The translations under genes were made by a program, and so were the position numbers. Below the pieces are notes generated by a model that saw only the letters and a list, made by a program, of their open reading frames with translations, ran no database searches and was not told where the DNA came from. This document shows positions 45,294 through 53,321 of a stretch of 64,000 nt of DNA, piece by piece. Origin of the DNA: Desulfocicer vacuolatum DSM 3385 (GTDB lineage: Bacteria > Desulfobacterota > Desulfobacteria > Desulfobacterales > Desulfobacteraceae); NCBI RefSeq assembly GCF_900176365.1, contig NZ_FWXY01000001.1, positions 186,001 through 250,000 of the forward strand, in the 5' to 3' direction. Position 1 is the first letter of the stretch. Each line of letters starts with the position of its first letter.

Positions 45294-45452
45294 ATGACAT
45301 GGAACCGGTTTTCTGCTATAACCCCTTTGCTTTGGGCCGGGGGTGAGTCTTTTGCTCTCAAAAAACCGTCCGGATACTGTCCATTCAACGCTCTCTTCCA
45401 AATCAAAGAGCCGAAAGGGGAGCGCAAACGCCAAGCTAAAACAGTTGAATAA
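45294..45452 (+). CDS. Possible 52-residue ORF between repeats
   Basis: ATG 45294 opens a frame of 53 codons that stops at the TAA inside the GTTGAATAACTGCC edge of the next family A unit. The product is basic (ending KGERKRQAKTVE). There is a GGGAT sequence about eight bases upstream. I recognise no family, and chance is a real alternative. Confidence 0.25.
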   Translation: MTWNRFSAITPLLWAGGESFALKKPSGYCPFNALFQIKEPKGERKRQAKTVE

Positions 45453-45538
45453 CTGCCATGGCAGAGCTTATTTTGATCCGGTTCTGCCCACAACAAAGCT
45501 TGAAATACGCCGCTGATTTGTGGAGTATTTCATATAAA
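45443..45538 (-). repeat. Family A unit, minus orientation
   Basis: It runs from GTTGAATAACTGCC to TATTTCATATAAA. Its outer end is cut from the adjoining B unit by the family C insertion at 45539. Confidence 0.85.
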
Positions 45539-45722
45539 CTCAACTTTCGGTGTTCGCATTTCGTGGTGGGGTCAGGCTTTCGTTATTGACATTATCGAGG
45601 CTTTTTTCGTTGGCAAAGGCCTTGGTCGATAACATCAATAACAAAAGCCTGACCCCGTCGGCACACTGAGCCCATCGGTACATTTAAAAATGCCGGCTTT
45701 GAAATGAAGCCCGAAAGTTGAG
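45539..45722 (-). mobile_element. Family C MITE-like element, copy 3, nested in an A-B joint
   Basis: The 184-bp element has ends CTCAACTTTCGG and CCGAAAGTTGAG and perfect 7-bp flanks ATATAAA (45532-45538 and 45723-45729). Removing the element and one flank joins the A and B units through the usual head sequence TTTATATGAAATAC on the minus strand. Confidence 0.95.
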
Positions 45723-45725
45723 ATA

Positions 45726-45919
45726 TAAACCCACATGTCCTGGCGGACACAACGAATATAGGGTCGTAGACACGGAGCCAAATGGTATGATACCGCCGCC
45801 CCCCGACGGGCAATGGGCCCGGACCGGAACTGTAGACAGCTCAATTGTCCGGTTCCTATTGCCCGTGGGGGGGGGGCGGCTCTGCTGAGGTTGCCTTGGA
45901 GGCTGCCTTTTCATATAAA
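45726..45919 (-). repeat. Family B unit, minus orientation
   Basis: The unit contains GGGTCGTAGAC, CCAAATGGTATGATACCGCC, a GC-rich stem with GGACCGGAACTG and CAATTGTCCGGTTCC, and ends at TTTTCATATAAA, the reverse complement of the TATATGAAAA head. Confidence 0.88.
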
Positions 45920-45980
45920 AAGAACATATATGGCTGTAAGCAACGGCCACAACGAACAATGAAAAAATAGTTACTGTTAA

Positions 45981-46015
45981 TACCCAGTACCCAGTACCCA
46001 GTACCCAGTACCCAG
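45981..46015 (+). repeat. Heptanucleotide tandem repeat, five copies of TACCCAG
   Basis: Five copies (plus a partial sixth, TACC) end 33 bp before the radical SAM ATG at 46048. The heptamer and orientation match the fourteen-copy tract upstream of the Fe-S gene at 3671. Confidence 0.95.
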
Positions 46016-46047
46016 TACCTGCTTTTCATACAAATAAGGATAAGGCC

Positions 46048-47367
46048 ATGAAAAAATCAAACCCACGCAAACCCAAACATAAAACCATGAACAAAACCCC
46101 GCTGGCACCGGTGGTGGCCAACAAAGACGGAGAAATCTTTGAACTGGAAGGCTTTGGGGCCGCGGCCATGGCCGGTGATCAACCGATACTTCTCACCCGG
46201 GGAGAAAGCATAGAAATGCCCTACGGCAGTGAATTGATGATGCTGCCGGATCGCTTTCCCCTGGTATTCAATTTTGATAAATTTTGTTTTGAAACCCTTA
46301 AAACAAACCCCTACAACCCCGAAGAACCCATCCATGCGGTGTCTGTTTTCAACTCTCCGGGATATGTCAACAGATATGTTGCCGCCTATGAAAGTGCCGT
46401 AAAAGGTGCTCTTTTGCCCCTGTTTTCATACGGCGCCGTTGGCTGGGGAAAGGGGGGATTCAGGTCCGCTGCCATTTGCGTGGATCGGGAAAGACGTCAG
46501 GATCTGCGCCTCATGCCCCGCAAAGGCATTGTGGCCGGGGTCAAGGCCATGCAGAAAAAGTACCCGGACAATCGCCTCATGCGACATCTGGAAAAATGCG
46601 CTCTGGAATACAGCTGCCCTGCGGCAAAAAATTTTTTTCTGGGCAGATTTGAAGCCCCGTTGCCCACATCACAGGTGTGTAATGCCAACTGCATGGGTTG
46701 CATCTCCCTTCAAAAAACTGACAATCTTGCCGCCTGCCAGGATCGCATATCCTTTACCCCCGAGCCCCATGAAATTGCCCAGGTGTGCCTTGAACATATC
46801 CCCAAGGTGAAAAAAAGTGTGGTGAGCTTTGGCCAGGGATGTGAAGGCGACCCCCTCACCGCATTCCATGTCATTGAACCTGCCATTTACCAGGTAAGGG
46901 AAAAAACAGACCAGGGCACCATTAACATGAACACCAACGCCGGCATGCCCCATCGCCTTGATAAATTATTTGATGCAGGACTCGATTCCATGCGGGTGAG
47001 CATGAACTCTGTGCGGGAAACCTGTTACACCACCTATTTCAGGCCCAAAAGCTACACCTTTCAGGATGTGATGAAAAGTTTTGACATTGCAGAACAAAAA
47101 CAAAAATTCATCTCCATCAATTACCTCAATTGTCCCGGAGTGACAGATTCCGAAGCAGAATTTGAGGCCTTGAACCGCTTTTTATCCACCCACCGGGTCA
47201 ATATGATCCAATGGCGCAACCTGAACTATGATCCATTGGGATATTTTAAAATCATGGAAACCGCCGGGGGAAAAAGCCAGGCCCTGGGCATGGAATTTAT
47301 TATTAAAAAACTTTCCCAGCGATTTCCCCACCTCATCCACGGTTATTTTAATCCGCCGGTGAGATAA
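46048..47367 (+). CDS. Radical SAM protein of unknown substrate
   Basis: The 439-residue protein has the radical SAM cluster CNANCMGC at residues 211, 215 and 218. It sits after a roughly 200-residue N-terminal domain, a later position than in most radical SAM enzymes. SFGQGCEGDPL and INMNTNAGMPHRLDKL fit the TIM-barrel strands. The N-terminus is very basic (KKSNPRKPKHK). No maturation or peptide partner lies nearby. The gene has AAGGATAAGG before its ATG and a TACCCAG repeat tract upstream. The substrate is unknown. Confidence 0.85.
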   Translation: MKKSNPRKPKHKTMNKTPLAPVVANKDGEIFELEGFGAAAMAGDQPILLTRGESIEMPYGSELMMLPDRFPLVFNFDKFCFETLKTNPYNPEEPIHAVSVFNSPGYVNRYVAAYESAVKGALLPLFSYGAVGWGKGGFRSAAICVDRERRQDLRLMPRKGIVAGVKAMQKKYPDNRLMRHLEKCALEYSCPAAKNFFLGRFEAPLPTSQVCNANCMGCISLQKTDNLAACQDRISFTPEPHEIAQVCLEHIPKVKKSVVSFGQGCEGDPLTAFHVIEPAIYQVREKTDQGTINMNTNAGMPHRLDKLFDAGLDSMRVSMNSVRETCYTTYFRPKSYTFQDVMKSFDIAEQKQKFISINYLNCPGVTDSEAEFEALNRFLSTHRVNMIQWRNLNYDPLGYFKIMETAGGKSQALGMEFIIKKLSQRFPHLIHGYFNPPVR

Positions 47368-47427
47368 GGAAGTCAGTAATTTTCAACTTACCGTTTATTC
47401 GAAGTCTCATTTGCGAAAAATAAGAAT

Positions 47428-47461
47428 CAGAGCTTATTAAATGGTAAATTAATAAGCTCTG
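47428..47461. terminator. Perfect hairpin between convergent genes
   Basis: CAGAGCTTATTAA pairs perfectly with TTAATAAGCTCTG around an eight-base loop. There is no T-tract on either side, so its action as a terminator is uncertain. It belongs to the family E repeat also seen at 33056-33156. Confidence 0.45.
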
Positions 47462-47481
47462 CGTCCCTACAACAGTGCTAA

Positions 47482-48318
47482 CTAAATGGTGGGCACACTC
47501 CTTCCCTGAACCAGAAGGGTGTTCCACACCCCGTCAGGGCTGATGCGCTCCACCAGGGTAACCGATTTTTCTTTCAGACGCTCACACACCTTATCTGCCT
47601 CGCTTTTCAACAGCCCGGAAAGAATGAGCCACGGTTTTTCCACAAATTCCGGTGCTTCAATTAAAATTTTCATCACATCATAATGGATATTGGCCACCAC
47701 AAGCTGGGCAGGTACAGCCATAAAAGCCTCCCCCCGGGCCTGAATGGCCAAAATTCTGTCATGGAAATCATTTAATCGAATATTGTTCAAAGTGGTGCGC
47801 ACGGCCAAAAGATTAAAATCAAGTGCCAGCACCCGGTCACAGCCCAATGCCGCAGCCCCCAAAGCCAGGATACCCGTTCCGGTGCCGATATCCACAACCG
47901 TGGAAATTTTTTCTTTCCGACAAAGGTATTCCATGTATCCCAGACAATCCTCTGTGGTCTGATGACGACCGGTGCCAAACACCACGCCGGGGTCCAGAAG
48001 AATATGGGTCAAATTCCGTTGATTGACAAAAGGAATTTTCCAGGGGGGGGAAATCACCAGACTGCCTGCGGTGTAGGACTCTATTTTATCACCATGCCAT
48101 TGATCACTGGTCATCTCATATTTATCAATAAGTGAAAGGTGGTCTTCCCGGGCAACCATCTCGTTGATCAGATCATCATGGGGGTAAGAAAAAAAAAGAA
48201 AAGAAAAACCATCCTCTTCCCAGTTGCCGATAAAAGTACTCTCTTTAATGGCCGGGTCAAGGGAAGAGGGAATGCCCTCCAGATAGTAAATATAAAGATA
48301 TTCATAGGGATTGGACAA
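47482..48318 (-). CDS. PrmA-like methyltransferase paralogue (TTG start)
   Basis: The protein has 278 residues with the PrmA-type SAM fold: DPGVVFGTGRHQTTEDCL, VVDIGTGTGILALGAAALG, LALDFNLLAV and VVANIHYDVM. It is shorter than PrmA and diverges most in the N-terminal substrate-recognition domain. The start is TTG 48318 with AGGAGGT eight bases upstream. A second and more typical PrmA is encoded at 49778-50713, so this copy may have another target, such as the EtfB-type lysine methylation known in PrmA relatives. That target is inferred. Confidence 0.82.
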   Translation of the reverse strand: MSNPYEYLYIYYLEGIPSSLDPAIKESTFIGNWEEDGFSFLFFSYPHDDLINEMVAREDHLSLIDKYEMTSDQWHGDKIESYTAGSLVISPPWKIPFVNQRNLTHILLDPGVVFGTGRHQTTEDCLGYMEYLCRKEKISTVVDIGTGTGILALGAAALGCDRVLALDFNLLAVRTTLNNIRLNDFHDRILAIQARGEAFMAVPAQLVVANIHYDVMKILIEAPEFVEKPWLILSGLLKSEADKVCERLKEKSVTLVERISPDGVWNTLLVQGRSVPTI

Positions 48319-48384
48319 AAAAGACCTCCTGCAATGGACGCGCCAGCTGGATTATCCCGGCGCATTTCAAGGTTAATTATCTAT

Positions 48385-48610
48385 TTTTTTATGAAAAGGC
48401 AACCTCGGCAGAGCCGCCCCCCCCCCCGATGGGCAATAGGAACCGGACAATCGAGCTGTCTACAGTTCCGGTCCGGGCTCATTGCCCATCGGGGGGCGGT
48501 ATAATACCATTTGGCTCCGCGTCTACGACCCTATATTTGTTGTGTCCGTGAGACATGCCCATTTTTATATGAAATATTCCGCAAATCAAAGGTGTTTTTC
48601 AAGCTTCATT
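48385..48610 (+). repeat. Family B unit joined to a truncated family A unit
   Basis: The B unit starts at TTTATGAAAAGGCAACCTC with a GGAACCGGACAATCGAG/CAGTTCCGGTCC stem. The A unit begins at TTTATATGAAATATTCC near 48564 and is cut off after TTTTTCAAGCTTCATTG by the 3' end of the diguanylate cyclase gene, which it overlaps. Confidence 0.85.
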
Positions 48611-49585
48611 GTCACCCAGAATCACTCTGTCCCGGCCCTGGGCCTTGGCCAGATAAAGAGCCTGATCTGCCCGGTGTAATAACTCTTCAAATGTCTTGCC
48701 GTTATCGGGAAACACCACCACCCCCAAAGAGGCGGTGACTGGACTTATCTGCCGGCCTTCCCAGGAGATATCAAGCCCTTTGATTCCCTCCCTGAGTTTC
48801 CGGGCCCGGGCGCAATAATCTTTTGCTTCCCCGGAGGTCATCAATATAAAAAACTCTTCTCCGCCAAAGCGACACACCAGATCCTCAACCCTGAAAGCTG
48901 ATTTAAGAAAGTGCCCCACTTTTTTCAGCACCTCATCCCCGGCATCATGGCCAAAACTATCGTTAACATCCTTGAAGTAATCCAGATCCACCATGATGGC
49001 ACCAAGGGATGCCCCGGCTCTTTTGGCCCGTATGATTTCCCGGGGAACAGTTTCATCCATGTGTCTGCGGTTGAACAAACCGGTGAGCGGATCTTTCAGG
49101 GTCAGTTCATGGAGGCGTTTCTTGAGCCTTAAATTAACAATGGCCAGGGCAAGATATTCTGCCGTAACAAAGGCAAGCCCCCGGTAACCGGCTCTGATCC
49201 GGGCAGTTGCGCCACTTAAACACAGTATGCCAAAGGCGTGACTCCCATCACAGAAAGGAATGCAACACTCCCCCCGACGACACTTTTCACAGGGAATCGC
49301 TCTATTCTCACTGGTATTTACAACAACACCGCAGGCAAAGGCCCGGCAGTGCTCAAAATCCGGCATGGGCATCTCTTTTGTTAATTTTCCCCAGACAAAT
49401 GCGGAATGAATCTCCTTTTCCAACGTATCCTGTAAAAAGATCTCGCCATAAACATCGGGAAACAATTTGGGTAGATATAAAAAGATAACATCAAACAACT
49501 CCTCTTCCTTATCACAGCTTTGAAGAAGCATAGCCATACCGGTGAGCAATTTGAATTTTTCAAGATAGATGGTTTCATTCATCAT
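48599..49585 (-). CDS. GAF-type sensor diguanylate cyclase with product-inhibition site
   Basis: The 328-residue protein has an N-terminal GAF-like domain (about 10-155) with a Cys cluster (PCEKCRRGECCIPFC), a short coiled coil and a GGDEF domain (about 165-325). The active loop is GGEEF, and RVED five residues before it is the inhibitory I-site (RxxD). It makes cyclic di-GMP, and the cysteines suggest redox or metal sensing. Its last codons (NEA and TGA stop) lie within a family A repeat. The start is ATG 49585 or the next codon. Confidence 0.92.
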   Translation of the reverse strand: MMNETIYLEKFKLLTGMAMLLQSCDKEEELFDVIFLYLPKLFPDVYGEIFLQDTLEKEIHSAFVWGKLTKEMPMPDFEHCRAFACGVVVNTSENRAIPCEKCRRGECCIPFCDGSHAFGILCLSGATARIRAGYRGLAFVTAEYLALAIVNLRLKKRLHELTLKDPLTGLFNRRHMDETVPREIIRAKRAGASLGAIMVDLDYFKDVNDSFGHDAGDEVLKKVGHFLKSAFRVEDLVCRFGGEEFFILMTSGEAKDYCARARKLREGIKGLDISWEGRQISPVTASLGVVVFPDNGKTFEELLHRADQALYLAKAQGRDRVILGDNEA

Positions 49586-49777
49586 GGCAGTTCCATGAAC
49601 CCCCTTATTTTAATCCATTTTATGCCAGATCCCGCAAAAAAATAACAGGCGTTGTGTTTCCATGTTGAAAAAAGAGCTTTTTCCATGATATTCAAAGGAC
49701 AATTTTCCAATGAGCCCACGCTCCAGCCACAACGAACAATGAAAAAGTAATGAACGCATAAAAGAAAAGAAGATACC

Positions 49778-50713
49778 ATGAAATGGATACATGTAAAAGC
49801 CGTCTTTACCGGCAATGATGAACAACTGGCAGAAGAGCTGGTCACCGATATTTTTCTCAGCCTTGGCCTGAAAGGAGTGGTGTGTGATGTCCCCCTTCCA
49901 CCGCCTGTGGATGGATTTGCCAGCGATGCCTTGCCCCGGTCCACGGAAAACGCCATTTCAGGATATATTCCTGACAGTGACACCTCCCGGAACCTTTTAA
50001 GCAATATTAAACAAAAATCCACAGAGCTTTTATCCAGCGGCGTAACAGTAAATATCACCACCCAACTGGTGGACCAGGAAGAGTGGGCAGACTCCTGGAA
50101 GGAATTTTTCTTTGTCACCCGCATCACCGACAAAATTGTCATCAAACCCCAGTGGCGGGAATTTGAGGCCGGTGATGACGATCTTATCATCCACATCGAT
50201 CCGGGCATGGCCTTTGGCACAGGCACCCATCCCACCACAGCCATGTGCATTGCCATGATTGAAGAAACCCTTAAACCGGGTCAGACCTTTTTGGACGTGG
50301 GAACCGGTTCCGGTATTCTCATGATTGCAGCCGCTCTTCTGGGGGTATCTGCCATGGCAGGCATTGACACCGATGAGGTGGCAGTACAGGTGGCGGGAGA
50401 CAACCTTGAAAAAAACAAAGTTGACCCGCAGATTTATCATCTGGCGCAAACCACCCTGGATCAATACCCGGACAAGGGCATGGGACCCTTTGATGTGGTG
50501 GTGGCCAACATCATTGCTGAAATAATTCTGGAAATCATCACAGACATCAAGCAATGGATAAAACCCGGGGGAACAGCTATTTTATCGGGAATTATAACGG
50601 AAAAGAAAGACAGTATTGTGGCAAAACTCCTGGAAAATGAGTTCACTGTCACAGAAGTCAGGGAAGAAGGCGAGTGGGTGGCCATTTGCGCCATTTTTTC
50701 CGGTAAAGGGTAA
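49778..50713 (+). CDS. prmA: Ribosomal protein L11 methyltransferase
   Basis: The 311-residue protein is a full-length PrmA: an N-terminal substrate domain (about 1-110, EEWADSWKEFF), then DPGMAFGTGTHPTTAMC, FLDVGTGSGILMIAAALLG, AGIDTDEVAV, and VVANIIAEIILE. It trimethylates lysines and the N-terminus of L11 in the cytoplasm. The ribosome site AAAGAAGATACC precedes ATG 49778. It converges with yibQ. Confidence 0.9.
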   Translation: MKWIHVKAVFTGNDEQLAEELVTDIFLSLGLKGVVCDVPLPPPVDGFASDALPRSTENAISGYIPDSDTSRNLLSNIKQKSTELLSSGVTVNITTQLVDQEEWADSWKEFFFVTRITDKIVIKPQWREFEAGDDDLIIHIDPGMAFGTGTHPTTAMCIAMIEETLKPGQTFLDVGTGSGILMIAAALLGVSAMAGIDTDEVAVQVAGDNLEKNKVDPQIYHLAQTTLDQYPDKGMGPFDVVVANIIAEIILEIITDIKQWIKPGGTAILSGIITEKKDSIVAKLLENEFTVTEVREEGEWVAICAIFSGKG

Positions 50714-50725
50714 TGTCACAGGCCA

Positions 50726-51922
50726 TCATTGCGGCACGGCCACCAGTTGCGAGGCCCTTACAATACGGGCCTTTTTCTGGATTTTCGGTAACAGATCCTC
50801 CAAAGTGGCCAGGGTAATCCGGTAGGGGTGCCCGATGCCGATGGCAGCCCCATGGTGCCGGCTGATGCCAATCAATCGGGAAATCTGCCCGCTGATATAC
50901 TTTTTATCCTGGATATTATCCAGAAAAACATCCCGCCGGGCAAAGGCAAGCTGGAACAGGCGGGCAGAGTCCCTGCATACAGACTCTCCCGCCGTCAGGC
51001 TGTCAATGAAAAAAAGTTCCCTTTTTTTCAAAACAGTAAAGACCTGGCGCATTTGATCAGACCGGGTGGTTAACCGTGATCCCATGTGATTGTTCACCCC
51101 TTTTACATGGGGTATGAGATCAAGATTATTCCGCAGGGTCTGTAAAAGCTCATCCGGTGACATCCCGGTCATGATTGCCCCGGGTCCCGGGTCCACGGCC
51201 GGGTACTGCAAAGGTTCCATGGGCAGATGGAGCATGATCTCACATCCCCTGACATGGAGCCGTTCAGCAAGGCTTCTACCAAAGGGTGATCCCGGCAGTA
51301 TGGCCATGGTGATATTGGGATGTAACCGGGAAAATGCCATGGCAAGGGTTTTATCAAACCCCACATCATCAATGATGATGGCCACCAAGGGTAATGGTTC
51401 GTTGCCTTTGGCAACAGGCATCTCCCCCGGCCCGTAAACCGAAAGATTCTCCTTATCAAACACCTCATATATGGGTCTCTCCCCTTGCACAGCACCAGTG
51501 TCAAATTCAATGACTTGGGAGGGGGGGGAATCCGATTCCAAAACAGATTGTCCGGCGCTTAAATCAGGAGGAGGAGGGAAAATCAATGTCGGGTCTGTCT
51601 TTTCAGGCACTTCTTTTTCACCCAAGGTCTGCAAAGTCCCTTGAGAATCACTGTCCGTGCCGGTTTCAACAGATGTTTCCGGCCCGGAAGATGGATGTGG
51701 GGCAAATACCATGCTCTCTGGAGGGACATCGGGTTTCTCCGTCAAATCTCCATGGTTCACATAAAAATGAATTCCCAGAAGTGCCAATGAAATAAAAAAG
51801 AGAAAAACCAACAAAAAGGCACCCCCCTTTTTTGAAGCAAACTCAAAAAGAATATGGTTTTTTTTTTCTTTTTTCCTTTGATTATTTTCACTCTGCGGGA
51901 CTTTTTTATCCCAGTTTTTCAT
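50726..51922 (-). CDS. YibQ-type divergent polysaccharide deacetylase, membrane anchored
   Basis: This 398-residue protein has a basic cytoplasmic N-terminus, one transmembrane anchor (about 33-55), and a Pro/Glu/Ser-rich linker to about residue 165. The divergent NodB-like domain carries AIIIDDVGFD, ILPGSPFG, EIMLHLPMEP, NNHMGSRLT, FFIDSLTAG and GIGHPY. Family members of this type often follow envC and ctpA, as here (18-bp gap after ctpA), and probably act on the cell envelope; the substrate is unknown. Confidence 0.87.
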   Translation of the reverse strand: MKNWDKKVPQSENNQRKKEKKNHILFEFASKKGGAFLLVFLFFISLALLGIHFYVNHGDLTEKPDVPPESMVFAPHPSSGPETSVETGTDSDSQGTLQTLGEKEVPEKTDPTLIFPPPPDLSAGQSVLESDSPPSQVIEFDTGAVQGERPIYEVFDKENLSVYGPGEMPVAKGNEPLPLVAIIIDDVGFDKTLAMAFSRLHPNITMAILPGSPFGRSLAERLHVRGCEIMLHLPMEPLQYPAVDPGPGAIMTGMSPDELLQTLRNNLDLIPHVKGVNNHMGSRLTTRSDQMRQVFTVLKKRELFFIDSLTAGESVCRDSARLFQLAFARRDVFLDNIQDKKYISGQISRLIGISRHHGAAIGIGHPYRITLATLEDLLPKIQKKARIVRASQLVAVPQ

Positions 51923-51940
51923 CGCTCTACAGCCATGGGC

Positions 51941-53320
51941 TTACCGGGTTGCCTCTGAACGGCTCAGCAGACTGTATCCCATGAGGATTCCCAATGCCTG
52001 CCGGACCTGGGAATCATTTTTAAGTCCCTCAAAACCAATGGAATCTGCCGGAGCAAGGTGATCTGTCTCTTTTTTTATCTTTTTGCCGGATTTATCAAGC
52101 AGCTCCATTTCCGGTTCAAGGTGGTTTTTCAAATCCTTTTCCCGGAGCATATGTTCCATGGAAAATTTTTTGTGCTCCTTGTTTTCTGTCCCATTTTCCG
52201 GTTCATCCATTATTTTGTGAAAGGACACTTCAATGTCCGGGTGAATGCCCTGGGCCTGGATGGATCTGCCGCTGGGGGTATAATATCTGGCAATGGTATA
52301 CTTGAGCCCAAAACCGTCTTTCATGGGTTTCACCGTTTGAACAGATCCCTTGCCAAAGGAGGTGGTCCCCAGGATAACGGCCCTTTTATGATCCTGTAGT
52401 GCCCCGGCAACAATCTCCGCAGCACTGGCACTGCCGCCGTTAATGAGCACCACCATGGGATATCCCCGCTTCACCGAACCCGCCCGGGCCTTAAAAATTT
52501 CCGTATGGTCTGCCTGACGGCCTTTTATGGACACAATGACTCCCTGGTCAAGAAAGGTGTCAGACACGGCCACAGCCTGGTTTAAGAGGCCTCCGGGGTT
52601 ATTTCTCAAATCCATGATCAATCCCTTTAAAGGAACCTCGGCGGATTCAAGTTTTGTCAAAGCCTCCACCATGTCACGGGCCGTGTTATTCCTAAAATTT
52701 GTCACCCAGATATACCCATACCCCGGCCGCAGGGTGGTGCTTCGCACACTGGTCATGGGAATAATATCCCGTTCCAATGAAAAAATAAGGGGATCCGTCT
52801 CTCCCTTACGGACAATGGTTAATACAACAATTTCTCCCCTGGCCCCCCGCATTTTTTTAACACATTCCCACAGGGCAAGTTCTGCGGTGTCATGGTCATC
52901 AATCTTGACAATGACATCTCCTGCCATGATACCGGCCTTGTATGCCGGGGTACCTTCAATGGGGGACACCACCGTCAACACACCTTTTTTCATGGAGATC
53001 ACAATACCGATGCCGCCAAACTCTCCCTTGGTATCATCCTGGAGTTCATCAAAGGCCTCGGGGGGCATGAAATTGGAGTGGGGGTCCAGATTGTCCACCA
53101 TGCCTTTGATGGCATCCTGGATCAATTGTTCAGCATCCACCTCATCCACATAATTTTCTTCTATCTCCTGCAGCACATCGGAAAAAAGTTTTAATGACTC
53201 ATAGGTCTGTTCTTTTTCCGCCATCAGGGACCCTGCAAAGCCCTCCCCCAATATGAACATCACCACCATTGCACCCAAAGGCAGCCACTGTTGCATCAGC
53301 TTTGCCAAACGCACTCTCAT
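51941..53320 (-). CDS. ctpA: Carboxy-terminal processing protease (S41), CtpA type
   Basis: The 459-residue protein has a signal or anchor segment (about 13-32), an N-terminal helix bundle, a PDZ domain (about 100-180, GIGIVISMKKG, AGIMAGDVIVKIDD), and the S41 catalytic core. The core has the nucleophilic Ser in NGGSASAAEIVAGAL and Lys in TSFGKGSVQT. It cleaves exported proteins near their C-termini and regulates murein hydrolases. AAGGAGCGTAAG precedes ATG 53320, which lies one base after the envC stop. Confidence 0.93.
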   Translation of the reverse strand: MRVRLAKLMQQWLPLGAMVVMFILGEGFAGSLMAEKEQTYESLKLFSDVLQEIEENYVDEVDAEQLIQDAIKGMVDNLDPHSNFMPPEAFDELQDDTKGEFGGIGIVISMKKGVLTVVSPIEGTPAYKAGIMAGDVIVKIDDHDTAELALWECVKKMRGARGEIVVLTIVRKGETDPLIFSLERDIIPMTSVRSTTLRPGYGYIWVTNFRNNTARDMVEALTKLESAEVPLKGLIMDLRNNPGGLLNQAVAVSDTFLDQGVIVSIKGRQADHTEIFKARAGSVKRGYPMVVLINGGSASAAEIVAGALQDHKRAVILGTTSFGKGSVQTVKPMKDGFGLKYTIARYYTPSGRSIQAQGIHPDIEVSFHKIMDEPENGTENKEHKKFSMEHMLREKDLKNHLEPEMELLDKSGKKIKKETDHLAPADSIGFEGLKNDSQVRQALGILMGYSLLSRSEATR

Positions 53321-53321
53321 C

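Larger units (their letters stand above)
45020..46047. other. 1.03-kb intergenic repeat island
   Basis: In order this island holds two family A units (45036-45195), a partial B unit (45196-45264), a possible 52-codon ORF (45294-45452), an A unit in minus orientation (45443-45538), a family C element (45539-45722), a B unit in minus orientation (45726-45919), and five TACCCAG repeats (45981-46015). It is the densest repeat cluster in the window. Confidence 0.7.
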
